Assembly: GCF_001269385.1 (NCBI RefSeq)
Contig: NZ_CXOO01000042.1
Span: 39,035 to 103,034 of the forward strand
Direction: 5' to 3'
Length of the DNA: 64,000 bases
From: Limnohabitans sp. DM1
GTDB lineage: Bacteria; Pseudomonadota; Gammaproteobacteria; Burkholderiales; Burkholderiaceae_C
A model generated the notes under the pieces. It was not told the origin of the DNA. It was given only the letters and a program-made list of their open reading frames with translations, and did not search any database. A program made the position numbers and the translations under genes. Positions 54,831-63,615 of the stretch are shown piece by piece. Position 1 is the first letter of the stretch. Each line of letters begins with the position of its first letter.

Positions 54831-57062
54831 TCAGGCCGCCTTGACCTTCAAGCGCCAGGCGTGCAGCAACGGCTCGGTATAGCCGCTGGGCTGCGCCTTG
54901 CCTTTGAAGACCAGGTCGCAAGCCGCTTTGTAAGCCGCCGACTTGGCAAAGTTACCGGCCATGGGCTGGTACGCCGCGTCGCCCGCGTTTTGCGCATCCA
55001 CCACGGCGGCCATGCGCTCCATGGTTTGCTTGACTTGCTTTTCGGTCACCACACCGTGCTGCATCCAGTTGGCCATGTGCTGGCTGCTGATGCGCAGCGT
55101 GGCGCGGTCTTCCATCAGGCCCACGCCGTTGATGTCGGGCACCTTGGAGCAGCCCACGCCCTGATCAACCCAGCGCACCACATAACCCAAAATGCCTTGG
55201 GCATTGTTATCGAGTTCCTTTTGCTTGTCTTCTTCAGACCAGTTGGCGGCGTCTTTGGCGACCACAGGGAACTGCAACAAAGCGTTGAGCGTATCTTCGC
55301 GCAGTTGCTTAGGGTCTTGCTTGGCGACGGCCTTTTCCATCTGCTTTTGCAGGGCGGGCACATCCACCTGGTGGTAGTGCATAGCGTGCAGCGTGGCAGC
55401 GGTGGGGCTGGGCACCCAAGCGGTGTTGGCACCAGCCATGGGGTGGCCGATCTTGGCCTTGAGCATGTCGGCCATCAGGTCGGGCATCGCCCACATGCCT
55501 TTGCCGATCTGGGCGCGACCACGCAGGCCGCAGGCCAGGCCCACGTTGACGTTGTTCTTCTCGTAGGCAGCCAGCCAGACGCTGTTCTTGATGTCGCCCT
55601 TGCGCATCACGGGGCCAGCCAGCATGCAGGTGTGCATCTCGTCGCCCGTGCGGTCCAGGAAGCCCGTGTTGATGAAGGCCACGCGGCTCTTGGCGGCAGC
55701 GATACAGGCTTTGAGGTTGGCGCTGGTGCGGCGCTCTTCGTCCATGATGCCCAGCTTGACGGTGGAAGGCTTCATGCCGATGACTTTTTCAACGCGGCCA
55801 AACAACTCGTCGGCAAAAGCGACTTCGGCGGGACCGTGCATTTTGGGCTTGACGATGTAAACGCTGCCGGTGCGGCTGTTGCGCAGGGGGTGCGATGACT
55901 TTTTCTGCAAGTCCACCAAGGCGCAGGTCACGGTGACCATCGCGTCCAGGATGCCTTCAGGGATCTCTTTCATGGTGCCGTCGGCGGCTTTGTAGAGGAT
56001 GGCGGGGTTGGTCATCAGGTGACCGACGTTGCGCACAAACATGAGCGAGCGGCCGTGCAGTTTGACGGTGCCTTTGCCTGTGGGCTTGGTGTACTCGCGG
56101 TCACCGTTCATGGTGCGGGTGAAGGTCTTGCCGCCCTTTTGCACTTCTTCGCTCAAGGTGCCTTGCAAGATGCCCAGCCAGTTGGCATAGGCCAGCACTT
56201 TGTCGTCGGCGTCCACCGCGGCGACCGAGTCTTCGAGGTCGAGGATGGTGGACAAAGCGCTTTCAGCGATCAGGTCGGACACACCAGCCGGGTCGGTCTT
56301 GCCAATCGGCGTGGACTTGTTGATTTGCAGGTCGAGGTGGATGCCGTTGTGCACGAACAGCACGGAGGCCGGGGCCTTGGCGTCACCTGTGTAGCCCACG
56401 AACTGCTTGGCGTCTGCCAAGGTCGTGTTCTTGCCGTTGGCCAGGGTCACGACCAGCTTGCCCGCTTTCACGGCGTAGCCCTTGCTGCCCACATGCGAGC
56501 CGGTCTTCAGGGGTGCTGTGCGGTCGAGCACGTTGCGGCAGTAGTCGATGACTTTGGCGCCGCGCTTGGGGTTGTAGCCCGAGCCTTTTTCGCAGCCGTC
56601 AGCTTCGCTGATCGCATCGGTGCCGTACAGCGCGTCATACAAAGAACCCCAACGGGCGTTGGCCGCGTTCAGGGCGTAGCGGGCGTTCAGGATTGGCACG
56701 ACCAACTGAGGGCCAGCGAGCTTGGCCAGCTCTGCGTCTACGTTGGCGGTGGTGGCTTGGGCGTTTTTGGGCTCGGGCACCAAGTAGCCGATTTGGGCGA
56801 GGTATTTGCGGTAAGCCTTCATGGCCTTGCCTTCGGCCACAGGACCGGGGTTGGCGGTGTGCCACTCGTCCATGGCGGTCTGGATGCGGTCACGCTCGGC
56901 CAGCAAGGCGATGTTTTTCGGGGCCAAGTCGGCCACGATGTCGTTGAAGCCTTTCCAGAACTTGTCTGGGTCCACGCCCGTGGCGGGCAGCATCTGGTCG
57001 TTGATGAAATTCAGCAGCGGGTTGGCCACTTGCAGGTTGTGAATCGCGGTGCGTGCAGTCAT
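54831..57062 (-). CDS. glcB: Malate synthase G
   Basis: 743 residues from ATG 57062 ([20 protein letters not shown]), slightly over the usual GlcB length; a start six codons earlier is possible. [56 protein letters not shown] and [20 protein letters not shown] are the GlcB active-site blocks with the catalytic Asp/Glu and Arg. It condenses glyoxylate with acetyl-CoA to malate. It diverges from the HMG-CoA lyase gene and has a strong terminator. Confidence 0.97.
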   Translation of the reverse strand: MTARTAIHNLQVANPLLNFINDQMLPATGVDPDKFWKGFNDIVADLAPKNIALLAERDRIQTAMDEWHTANPGPVAEGKAMKAYRKYLAQIGYLVPEPKNAQATTANVDAELAKLAGPQLVVPILNARYALNAANARWGSLYDALYGTDAISEADGCEKGSGYNPKRGAKVIDYCRNVLDRTAPLKTGSHVGSKGYAVKAGKLVVTLANGKNTTLADAKQFVGYTGDAKAPASVLFVHNGIHLDLQINKSTPIGKTDPAGVSDLIAESALSTILDLEDSVAAVDADDKVLAYANWLGILQGTLSEEVQKGGKTFTRTMNGDREYTKPTGKGTVKLHGRSLMFVRNVGHLMTNPAILYKAADGTMKEIPEGILDAMVTVTCALVDLQKKSSHPLRNSRTGSVYIVKPKMHGPAEVAFADELFGRVEKVIGMKPSTVKLGIMDEERRTSANLKACIAAAKSRVAFINTGFLDRTGDEMHTCMLAGPVMRKGDIKNSVWLAAYEKNNVNVGLACGLRGRAQIGKGMWAMPDLMADMLKAKIGHPMAGANTAWVPSPTAATLHAMHYHQVDVPALQKQMEKAVAKQDPKQLREDTLNALLQFPVVAKDAANWSEEDKQKELDNNAQGILGYVVRWVDQGVGCSKVPDINGVGLMEDRATLRISSQHMANWMQHGVVTEKQVKQTMERMAAVVDAQNAGDAAYQPMAGNFAKSAAYKAACDLVFKGKAQPSGYTEPLLHAWRLKVKAA

Positions 57063-57271
57063 GAAAACCTCTGGGGTCAAGTCAAAAAAATGGGGGATGG
57101 CCTCTGCTCAAAGCAACCCAGTTGCGATGTGGGCCATGAGATCAAACACTCTATTCTAAATTTAGACGCTGATAAACCCGCCAGATCTTCATAGACCCAT
57201 GACTTTTATGCACAAATGCATGCCCATCCTGCAATGCCCAACTCCGCTGCCCACTGCGGTTTAATTCAGGC

Positions 57272-58198
57272 ATGACACGTCTCCCCAGCCCAGAAATCAT
57301 GATCAGCGAAGTTGGCCCGCGCGATGGCCTGCAGTCGGTCAAGACCACCATGCCCACCGCCGACAAGCTGCGCTGGATCGACGCGCTGGCAGCGGCGGGC
57401 TTGCGCGAGATTGAAGTCGCCTCGTTTGTCCCCGCCCAACTCTTGCCGCAAATGGCCGATGCCGCGCAGGTGGTGCAACATGCCCTGCGCCACAGCGGCG
57501 TGCGGATCATGGCGCTGGTGCCCAACTTGCGCGGTGCCCAAGCGGCGCTGCAGGCCGGGGCGCAAAAGCTCACCTTGCCCGTGTCGGCCAGCCCCGCGCA
57601 CTCCATGGCCAATGTGCGCAAGACGCCCGAGGCCATGGTCGAAGAAGTGCGGGCCGTCTTGCGCCTGCGCGACGAGATCGCGCCCGGCGTGCCGATTGAG
57701 GTGGGCATGTCCACAGCCTTTGGCTGTACTTTGCAGGGCCCTGTGCCAGAGGGCGATGTGCTGCGGCTGGCGGTGCAACTGGCGCAGGCGGGCGTGGACG
57801 AAATTGGCCTGTCGGACACCACCGGCATGGGCAACCCGGCGCAGGTCTCGCGCTTGTTCAAGGCGCTGTTCAGCGAAGTGGGCGCCTTGACGGGCGCGGC
57901 CCACATGCACAACACCCGGGGCCTGGGCCTGGCCAACTGCCTGGCCGCTTACGAGGCAGGCGTGCGCACCTTCGACAGCTCGCTCGGCGGTTTGGGTGGC
58001 TGCCCTTATGCGCCGGGTGCTTCGGGCAATGTGGTCACCGAAGACCTGGTGTTCATGTTCGAAGCCATGGGCGTGTCCACAGGGGTCGATCTGCCCCGGC
58101 TGATGGCCGCCCGAGAGCCGCTCCAAGCCGGGCTGCCCGGAGAGCCGCTGTATGGCATGACGCCCGAGGCGGGGCTGCCCAAAGGCTGGCGAAGCTGA
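57272..58198 (+). CDS. Hydroxymethylglutaryl-CoA lyase family protein
   Basis: 308 residues. SEVGPRDGLQSVKTTMPTAD holds the R-D-G-L-Q metal and catalytic motif, and GLGGCPYAPGASGNVVTEDL carries the active-site cysteine loop of HMG-CoA lyase. The metal histidines are in AAHMHNTRGLGLAN, where classical enzymes read H-x-H-D-T-Y-G. This variant may mean a related substrate. The expected reaction is cleavage of HMG-CoA (leucine breakdown) to acetyl-CoA and acetoacetate. Confidence 0.85.
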   Translation: MTRLPSPEIMISEVGPRDGLQSVKTTMPTADKLRWIDALAAAGLREIEVASFVPAQLLPQMADAAQVVQHALRHSGVRIMALVPNLRGAQAALQAGAQKLTLPVSASPAHSMANVRKTPEAMVEEVRAVLRLRDEIAPGVPIEVGMSTAFGCTLQGPVPEGDVLRLAVQLAQAGVDEIGLSDTTGMGNPAQVSRLFKALFSEVGALTGAAHMHNTRGLGLANCLAAYEAGVRTFDSSLGGLGGCPYAPGASGNVVTEDLVFMFEAMGVSTGVDLPRLMAAREPLQAGLPGEPLYGMTPEAGLPKGWRS

Positions 58199-58212
58199 AG
58201 GGATGGGCGTGT

Positions 58213-58291
58213 TTTGTAGGACGGCAGCTTCAGCTGCGACATTGCCCGCTTCGGCACAGGCCCCATGTCAGGGCTGAAGCCGCCGACGAAT
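58213..58291. repeat. REP family 2 palindrome
   Basis: TTGTAGGACGGCAGCTTCAG opens the unit and GGGCTGAAGCCGCCGACGAA closes it. GCCCGCTTCGGCACAGGC lies in the loop region, as in the copies at 3330 and 61739. It separates the lyase gene from the LysR gene. Confidence 0.75.
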
Positions 58292-58327
58292 CAGGCATGC
58301 CCTGCGGCACCCGCATAATCACCGGGC

Positions 58328-59293
58328 ATGGACAAGCTCAAAGCCTTTGACACCTTTGTTTCGGTCGCCACCAAAGGCAGCCTGACCGCCGCCGCTAGGG
58401 GTGAAGGGGTGGCGCCGGCCATCATTGGGCGCAGGCTCGATGCGCTCGAAGAGCACCTGGGCGTCAAGTTGCTTGTGCGCACCACGCGGCGCATCACCCT
58501 CACGCACGAGGGCAGCGCCTTTCTGGAGGACTGCCAGCGCCTGCTGTCGGACGTGGCCAACGCCGAGGCCAGCGTGTCGGCGGGGGGCGTCAAGGCCAGC
58601 GGCCATTTGCGCATCACCGCCCCGGCTGGCTTTGGACGCCGCCATGTGGCGCCGCTGGTGCCGCGCTTTCGCCAGCAGCATCCGGACGTGACAATTTCGC
58701 TCAACCTGAGCGACCGTGTGGTGGACCTGGCCGCCGAAGGCTTTGACTGCGCCGTGCGCGTGGGCGATTTACCCGATTCGTCACTGGTCAGCGTGCGCAT
58801 GGCCGACAACAGGCGCTTGTGCGTGGCCACCCCCGGCTATCTGGCCCAGCGCGGCACGCCCCAGCAACCGGCCGATCTGCTGCACCACGACTGCCTGACC
58901 TTGTCGAGTGACGCCTCGCAAACCCGGGGCTGGGCCTTTCAGGTACCCAGTGAACAGGGCCACGAGGTGATCCACCTGCGCCCGGGTGGTCCGCTCGACT
59001 GCTCGGACGGTCAGGTACTGCACGACTGGTGCCTGGCGGGCTATGGCATTGCCTGGCGCAGCACCTGGGAGGTGGAGTCCGAAATCCAGGCCGGACGGCT
59101 GGTAGCCGTGCTGGAGCAGTTTGCCGCCCCGCCCAATGGCATTTATGTGGTCTTTCCGCAGCGCAAACACCTGCCCCTGCGGGTGCGGCTGTGGATCGAC
59201 TTTCTCAAGCACCACTATGGCTTGCCCAGCTTTTGGCCGAGTTCGACGGCCACCTCAGCGGCCACTTCGCCCCCTTTAGAATCAGCCCCCTGA
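58328..59293 (+). CDS. LysR-family transcriptional regulator
   Basis: 321 residues. The winged helix spans LKAFDTFVSVATKGSLTAAA to EEHLGVKLLVRTTRRITLT. The effector domain starts near residue 90 (GHLRITAPAGFGRRHVAPLV). The stop TGA shares one base with the ATG of the ChbG/HpnK gene, so the regulator is co-translated with a glycan-modifying pair, which is unusual for LysR proteins. Targets are unknown. Confidence 0.92.
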   Translation: MDKLKAFDTFVSVATKGSLTAAARGEGVAPAIIGRRLDALEEHLGVKLLVRTTRRITLTHEGSAFLEDCQRLLSDVANAEASVSAGGVKASGHLRITAPAGFGRRHVAPLVPRFRQQHPDVTISLNLSDRVVDLAAEGFDCAVRVGDLPDSSLVSVRMADNRRLCVATPGYLAQRGTPQQPADLLHHDCLTLSSDASQTRGWAFQVPSEQGHEVIHLRPGGPLDCSDGQVLHDWCLAGYGIAWRSTWEVESEIQAGRLVAVLEQFAAPPNGIYVVFPQRKHLPLRVRLWIDFLKHHYGLPSFWPSSTATSAATSPPLESAP

Positions 59294-60123
59294 TGAGCGC
59301 CCACCTTGTGATCTGCGCCGACGATTTCGGCATGAACCCAGCGGTGTCGCAAGGCATCGCGCAACTGGCCGCGCAACGACGCCTGAGCGCCACCAGCGCC
59401 ATGACGCTGGCCCCCGCCTGGCCCACCGATGTCGCCTTGCTGCGCCCTCTGCGCCATCAACTGGATGTGGGCCTGCACCTGGACTGGACCAGCCCCTTTG
59501 CCATCGCCGCAGGCCACGGCCGCCCACTGGGGCGCCTGATGCTGCAAACTCAGCTGCGACAACTGGACCGCCAGCAAGCCCGCGACGTGATGGAACGCCA
59601 GCTCGACCTGTTTGAGTCGCATTGGCAAGCCCCGCCCGACCATGTGGATGGGCACCAGCATGTGCAGCAGTTCCCTGTCATCCGCGAGGCGCTGGTGGAA
59701 GTGCTGACCCGGCGCTACCTCTCAGGGCCTCGGCCCTGGATCAGGATTTCGCGGCCACTGACGCCGCGCAGCGATATCAAGGCCTGGGTGATCGGCGCCA
59801 TGGGTGCGCAAGCCTTGCAGCGCCTGGCACGCCAAGCCGGTTTGCCGCATTCGCAGTGGCTGAGCGGCATTTACAGCTTTGATGGCGATGCCAGCGCCTA
59901 TGGCCTGCGCCTGGCGGATTGGCTGCAAGACGCCGCCGCCCACCCGGGCGTGGTGATGATGTGCCACCCGGGTCTGAGCAGTGATGACACCGACGACCCG
60001 ATTGCCCACGCCCGCACGCAAGAGCTGCAAGAACTTGAAAGCCCCCTCTTGCCCACGCTGATGCAGCGCCACGGCCTGCAACTGGCACGCGGCCAGCAAG
60101 CCTGGTCCCTCGCCACCGCATGA
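59293..60123 (+). CDS. ChbG/HpnK-family (YdjC) deacetylase
   Basis: 276 residues from ATG 59293. LVICADDFGMNPAVSQGIAQ gives the D-D metal pair, VDGHQHVQQFPVIREALVEV the metal histidines and VVMMCHPGLSSDD the C-terminal H. Family members remove acetyl groups from chito-oligosaccharides or from N-acetylglucosaminyl hopanoid and lipid carriers. Four-base overlap with an ArnT-like gene suggests action on a lipid-linked sugar. Confidence 0.88.
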   Translation: MSAHLVICADDFGMNPAVSQGIAQLAAQRRLSATSAMTLAPAWPTDVALLRPLRHQLDVGLHLDWTSPFAIAAGHGRPLGRLMLQTQLRQLDRQQARDVMERQLDLFESHWQAPPDHVDGHQHVQQFPVIREALVEVLTRRYLSGPRPWIRISRPLTPRSDIKAWVIGAMGAQALQRLARQAGLPHSQWLSGIYSFDGDASAYGLRLADWLQDAAAHPGVVMMCHPGLSSDDTDDPIAHARTQELQELESPLLPTLMQRHGLQLARGQQAWSLATA

Positions 60124-61703
60124 GCGACACCCGAAAATCCTGGCTCAGCCTTCTGGGCCTGTGGCTGATCTTGCTGGGCCTGGCCACGCTGCGACCACTG
60201 GCCTTGCCTGACGAAGGACGCTATGGCGACGTGGGCCGCTGGATGCTGGTCTCGGGCGACTGGCTGGCCCCTCGGCTGGACGGCATCCCGTTTTTTCACA
60301 AACCACCCTTGCTGCATTGGCTGCAGGCCATCAGCCTGTGGGCTGCGGGGGTGCATGCCTGGAGCGCCCGCCTGGTGCCCGCCCTGCACGCCGGGCTCAT
60401 GCTGCTGGGCTTGTACTGGGGCGCGCGCCACATCGCCGGTGAACGCACGGCGCGGCGCAGCGTGTGGATGCTGGGCTCCAGTCTGGCTTTTCTGGTGGGC
60501 GGTCAATACATCAACCACGATATGCTGGTGGGCGCCTGGATCAGCATCGCCATCTGGTGCCTGGCCGCCGCCATGCAACACCCGGGCGAACGCCCTCACC
60601 GGGGCTGGGCACTGGGGGGCTTTGCAGCTTGCGCCCTGGGCGTGCTGAGCAAGGGCCTGATTGGCCTGGCCCTGCCCGGTCTGGTGATGGTGGTCTGGGT
60701 CACCCTCACACGCCAGTGGCCGCGTGCGCTGCGCATGCCCTGGCTGAGCGGTGCGCTGTTGTTCTCCCTCATCGCCCTGCCGTGGTTTGTGCTGGGCCAG
60801 CAAAAATTCCCGGGCCTGTTTGATTACCTGATCATCGGCCAGCACTTTGGCCGCTACACCGGCAGCACCTTCAACAACCAATGGCCCCTGTGGTTCTACC
60901 CGGTGATCTTGCTGGCCCTGCTCTTTCCCTGGGCCTTTTTGGTGGTCTGGCAAGGCGCATCCGGGCTGCTGCGCCACAAGCTGGCGGTGCTGAAACCGGC
61001 ATCGGCCGGGACCGCCTTGCTGTGGGTCTGGCTGATCGCCATCACGCTGTTTTTCAGCCTGCCCAAGTCCAAGCTGGTGGGTTACATCCTGCCCGTCATG
61101 CCTCCGCTCAGCTTGTTGGCCGCGCTGGCCTGGGAACAATACTTCGCCCCAAAAACCCATGCCACCAAGGTGTTTGGCCTGCTGTGCGCCGTCAACCTGG
61201 CGCTGGGGGCTGCGTTCACCCACTTCGCAGGACAGTACAGCCTGCGCCACAGCAGCCGCGACGTGGCGCACGAGCTGGCCTGCCGCATGGACACCCGCGA
61301 CCGCGTGACCGTGGCGGGCGGCTACCCCTACGACCTGCCGTTTGAAGCCAACCTGAAAACACCGTTGGTGGTTGTCGACGACTGGGCCGCCGCCCGGCAA
61401 AACGCGGGCGACAACTGGCAGCGTGAACTGTTTGAAGGCGCAGACTTTGATGCCCAAGCCGCCCAAGTGCTGCAAGGCCGAGAAGCCCTGCTGCAGCCAG
61501 GCGCCGATGCGCGCTGGCTCGTCACCCCCAACGACGCCAGCCAACTGGGCGATCTGAGCCGCTGGCAAAAGGTTTACCAAGGCCGCGCCTGGAGCCTCTG
61601 GCAACAAAGCGCCAAGCCTTCAGCGGCGGAAGGCCCACAAGCGGCTGAACACAAAGGTCTGTCCTGCCGCGATCACCATGGCCAGCAACAGCGCCAGCAG
61701 TGA
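60120..61703 (+). CDS. ArnT-like GT83/PMT-family membrane glycosyltransferase
   Basis: 527 residues. ALPDEGRYGDVGRWMLVSGD carries the acidic D-E of the periplasmic loop and FHKPPLLHWLQAISLWAAG the following conserved block of ArnT-type enzymes. About 11-12 membrane helices come next. The family transfers a sugar from polyprenyl phosphate to lipid A or another acceptor. The last 30 residues (KPSAAEGPQAAEHKGLSCRD onward) read antisense through a GtrA remnant and are probably not the original C terminus. Confidence 0.88.
   Translation: MSDTRKSWLSLLGLWLILLGLATLRPLALPDEGRYGDVGRWMLVSGDWLAPRLDGIPFFHKPPLLHWLQAISLWAAGVHAWSARLVPALHAGLMLLGLYWGARHIAGERTARRSVWMLGSSLAFLVGGQYINHDMLVGAWISIAIWCLAAAMQHPGERPHRGWALGGFAACALGVLSKGLIGLALPGLVMVVWVTLTRQWPRALRMPWLSGALLFSLIALPWFVLGQQKFPGLFDYLIIGQHFGRYTGSTFNNQWPLWFYPVILLALLFPWAFLVVWQGASGLLRHKLAVLKPASAGTALLWVWLIAITLFFSLPKSKLVGYILPVMPPLSLLAALAWEQYFAPKTHATKVFGLLCAVNLALGAAFTHFAGQYSLRHSSRDVAHELACRMDTRDRVTVAGGYPYDLPFEANLKTPLVVVDDWAAARQNAGDNWQRELFEGADFDAQAAQVLQGREALLQPGADARWLVTPNDASQLGDLSRWQKVYQGRAWSLWQQSAKPSAAEGPQAAEHKGLSCRDHHGQQQRQQ
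61620..61703 (-). pseudogene. C-terminal remnant of a GtrA-like membrane protein
   Basis: On the minus strand LLALLLAMVIAAGQTFVFSR continues LWAFRR and stops. A last membrane helix followed by F-x-x-R-x-W-x-F is typical of GtrA-family flippases that act with polyprenyl-sugar transferases. Upstream of this the frame enters MITE-like element C, so the rest of the gene is gone. The overlap with the ArnT-like gene on the other strand makes the call tentative. Confidence 0.5.
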
Positions 61704-61707
61704 AGGC

Positions 61708-61858
61708 CTATTGATCCGGCACGCTAACGTTTGAATTTCGTAGGTCGGTACTCGCAGAGTCCGACATGATGGGTTTCGGCACAGGCCCATGTCGGCGTCT
61801 TCGACCGCCACCTACAACATCTTTGAGTATTGAAAACTTCATAGGGCCAAATCAATAG
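61708..61858. mobile_element. MITE-like element C: terminal inverted repeats around a family-2 REP core
   Basis: The left end CTATTGATCCGGCACGCTAA and the inverted right end CTATTGATTTGGCCCTATGA agree over the first 12 bases with few mismatches. Near the ends TTTGAA and TTGAAAA extend the symmetry. The core runs GTAGGTCGGTACTCGCAGAG to CCGCCACCTACAA. It begins 5 bp after the ArnT-like stop and coincides with the break in the GtrA remnant. Confidence 0.7.
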
Positions 61859-61894
61859 ACTGACACCAAGTCTGTCCTGACTGTGGGGTCCACT

Positions 61895-62037
61895 TCAGTG
61901 CTCACCCTTGACCACTGCGCCCTTGAGGTTGGTGTCGCCGCCGCTTTGGATGTTGACCGTGTTGCCCACCACCTGGCTGTTGGTGTAGGTGGTGCTGTTG
62001 CAGCCAAGCGCTGAGCGCGTATTTTGGCCGCCGATGG
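61895..62037 (-). pseudogene. Filamentous-haemagglutinin/CdiA-type remnant, segment 1
   Basis: The minus strand reads TYTNSQVVGNTVNIQSGGDT then NLKGAVVKGEH and stops. This is the repeated beta-helix pattern of FhaB/CdiA two-partner secreted proteins (t.tnS.v.G.tv.i.sGgDtnlkGA.v.G). Only about 47 codons are open. It belongs to a decayed adhesin or contact-dependent inhibition gene together with the segment at 63539. Confidence 0.65.
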
Positions 62038-62038
62038 G

Positions 62039-62869
62039 TCAAAGATCTTTGATGTCGCCCACCCCCAGGCCCGTGGCCTGGGCAATGACAGCCAAAGGCA
62101 GGCCTTGTGATTTGAGGTTGCGGGCCACTTCTTGAATGCCCTCCGCCTTGCCCTCCGCCTTGGCGTCTTTGATCACGGTGGCCTCTAAGCGCAGTTTGTC
62201 CATGTGGATGTGGTAGGCCTCAAGCTCCTCCGGCGTGAAAGCACCGACCTCCACCAAATCCATGGCGCTGCGAATTTCCGGGTCTTCGGCCAGGTCTTGC
62301 ACGGCTTGGTCATTGCGGCCCACTTCACTCAAAAAACGCAGCCATTTCACTTGCATGCGCCGGTCGGTCTGGCTTCTGGGTTTGAATTTGGGCAGCTCGA
62401 TGAACACAAACTCCAGCCCCTTAAGCACTCGCAGGCTGTCTTGCAGGCTGACAATTTTGTAGTGGTGGTGGTAGTTGTCGGTCTCAAAGTCAAACACCTG
62501 GTTGGTCAGGGCCAGGGCGTAAACGGGCTTCAAGCTGGCGTAGTCCTGCCCGCTGCGCAGCTGCTTGACATAGGCGTTGCTGGCCGAAAACACGATGCGC
62601 TGCTCAAAGCTGGTGCTCCAGAGCATCTGCATCTCCACAATGAAAATGCGCCCCCGGGTGTCTTGGCATTTGACATCGACGATGGAGTTCTTGAACAGGC
62701 CAGGCAACTCTGGCACTTGCTCAGGAGTGAGGTACTCCAGGCTTTCAATCAGACCATCGTCGGGCAGGGGCAGCACGGCGTTCAAGAAGCTTTTGAGCAA
62801 GTCCGCATGCTGGCCAAACACGCGCTTGAAGGCCAAATCGATCTTGGGGTCTAGGTAGCGGCTGGCCAT
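62039..62869 (-). CDS. Rpn-family PD-(D/E)XK nuclease / transposase-like protein
   Basis: 276 residues. MASRYLDPKIDLAFKRVFGQ is the usual Rpn/PDDEXK_2 start, and IVDVKCQDTRGRIFIVEMQM supplies the D...ExQ active site. The C terminus (AKAEGKAEGIQEVARNLKSQ) is the charged repeat seen in this family. Rpn proteins promote RecA-independent recombination in E. coli and some act in phage defence. It lies between two haemagglutinin remnants. Confidence 0.88.
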   Translation of the reverse strand: MASRYLDPKIDLAFKRVFGQHADLLKSFLNAVLPLPDDGLIESLEYLTPEQVPELPGLFKNSIVDVKCQDTRGRIFIVEMQMLWSTSFEQRIVFSASNAYVKQLRSGQDYASLKPVYALALTNQVFDFETDNYHHHYKIVSLQDSLRVLKGLEFVFIELPKFKPRSQTDRRMQVKWLRFLSEVGRNDQAVQDLAEDPEIRSAMDLVEVGAFTPEELEAYHIHMDKLRLEATVIKDAKAEGKAEGIQEVARNLKSQGLPLAVIAQATGLGVGDIKDL

Positions 62870-62981
62870 GAGGGTTTCTCCTTGAAGGATGAAACGGGAT
62901 TATCCGGGAAGGAGAGGGCGTGCGCGTCTTTGTGTTGTTCGTAATGGTCAAGTTTTACCGCAAACATCTATGGGTCATTGA

Positions 62982-63323
62982 GTGGTGGAGACGACAACAT
63001 GGGGTCGCCCTGTTGGCATGCAGCACCAAACCATCCAGAAACACGCCCCCTGGCAAAACGGCAGGATCGAGCGCTTGTTCGGCACGCTCAAGCCGCTGCT
63101 CAGGCAACTGGTTATTCCAAGTGGCGGTGCACTGCAAAACGCACTCGATGAATTCAGAGTTTTCTACAACCACGTCAGGCCCCATCAGAACCTACACAGG
63201 CTCAAACCGATTGAACACTTTGCAGGGCTCAGGCCAAAGGACATCCGGCCAATGCCGATCAAGGAAGTGACGCCAGTGCAAGCCTTGGCAGGCTTGAGGC
63301 GCGGCTACTGGATCAGGAAGTAG
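62982..63323 (+). pseudogene. Truncated transposase, C-terminal integrase-core part
   Basis: QTIQKHAPWQNGRIERLFGT with LDEFRVFYNHVRPHQNLHRL and KPIEHF is the end of a DDE integrase core with its glutamate region (NGRIER). The first catalytic aspartates and the N-terminal part are missing, so it is a remnant. The first 14 codons are probably not part of the original protein. It is followed by a 350-bp stretch without genes. Confidence 0.8.
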
Positions 63324-63538
63324 ATAGCCCCAAACAAGACTTCAAATCAGCTCTAACAACACTGTCCGAATCGGCCAGGGGCAATGCCTGCGTGCGTGTC
63401 GGCTTTTGCACAAAAAACAGGCACAGCGCAAAATAGAAAAGTGCCGCAACCCCATCAAAACCAGACCCGAGAGGCTGATATTTGAAAAAAGGGTTGAAAC
63501 TCAACGCCAAACGTGTTGCGGACACTTGGACATGACAC

Positions 63539-63615
63539 CGTGAGGGTGGTTTTGCCTTGCACGTTGACTTGGAAGCCGCCGTCGCCTGCGCGGATGGCGC
63601 TTTGCTCGCCCCTTG
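63539..63615 (-). pseudogene. Filamentous-haemagglutinin/CdiA-type remnant, segment 2
   Basis: The minus strand reads GEQSAIRAGDGGFQVNVQGK then TTLT before losing similarity. This is the same FhaB/CdiA repeat type as segment 1 (qs.IraGdgGf.v.V.G.T.L). Its upstream end coincides with the left end of the IS element, suggesting the IS landed inside the old adhesin gene. Confidence 0.6.

Noticed and set aside
59898..61607. 569-codon minus-strand open frame opposite the deacetylase and ArnT-like genes
   Set aside because: It covers two overlapping plus-strand genes with clear motifs and shows only Gln/Gly/His-rich shadow composition.
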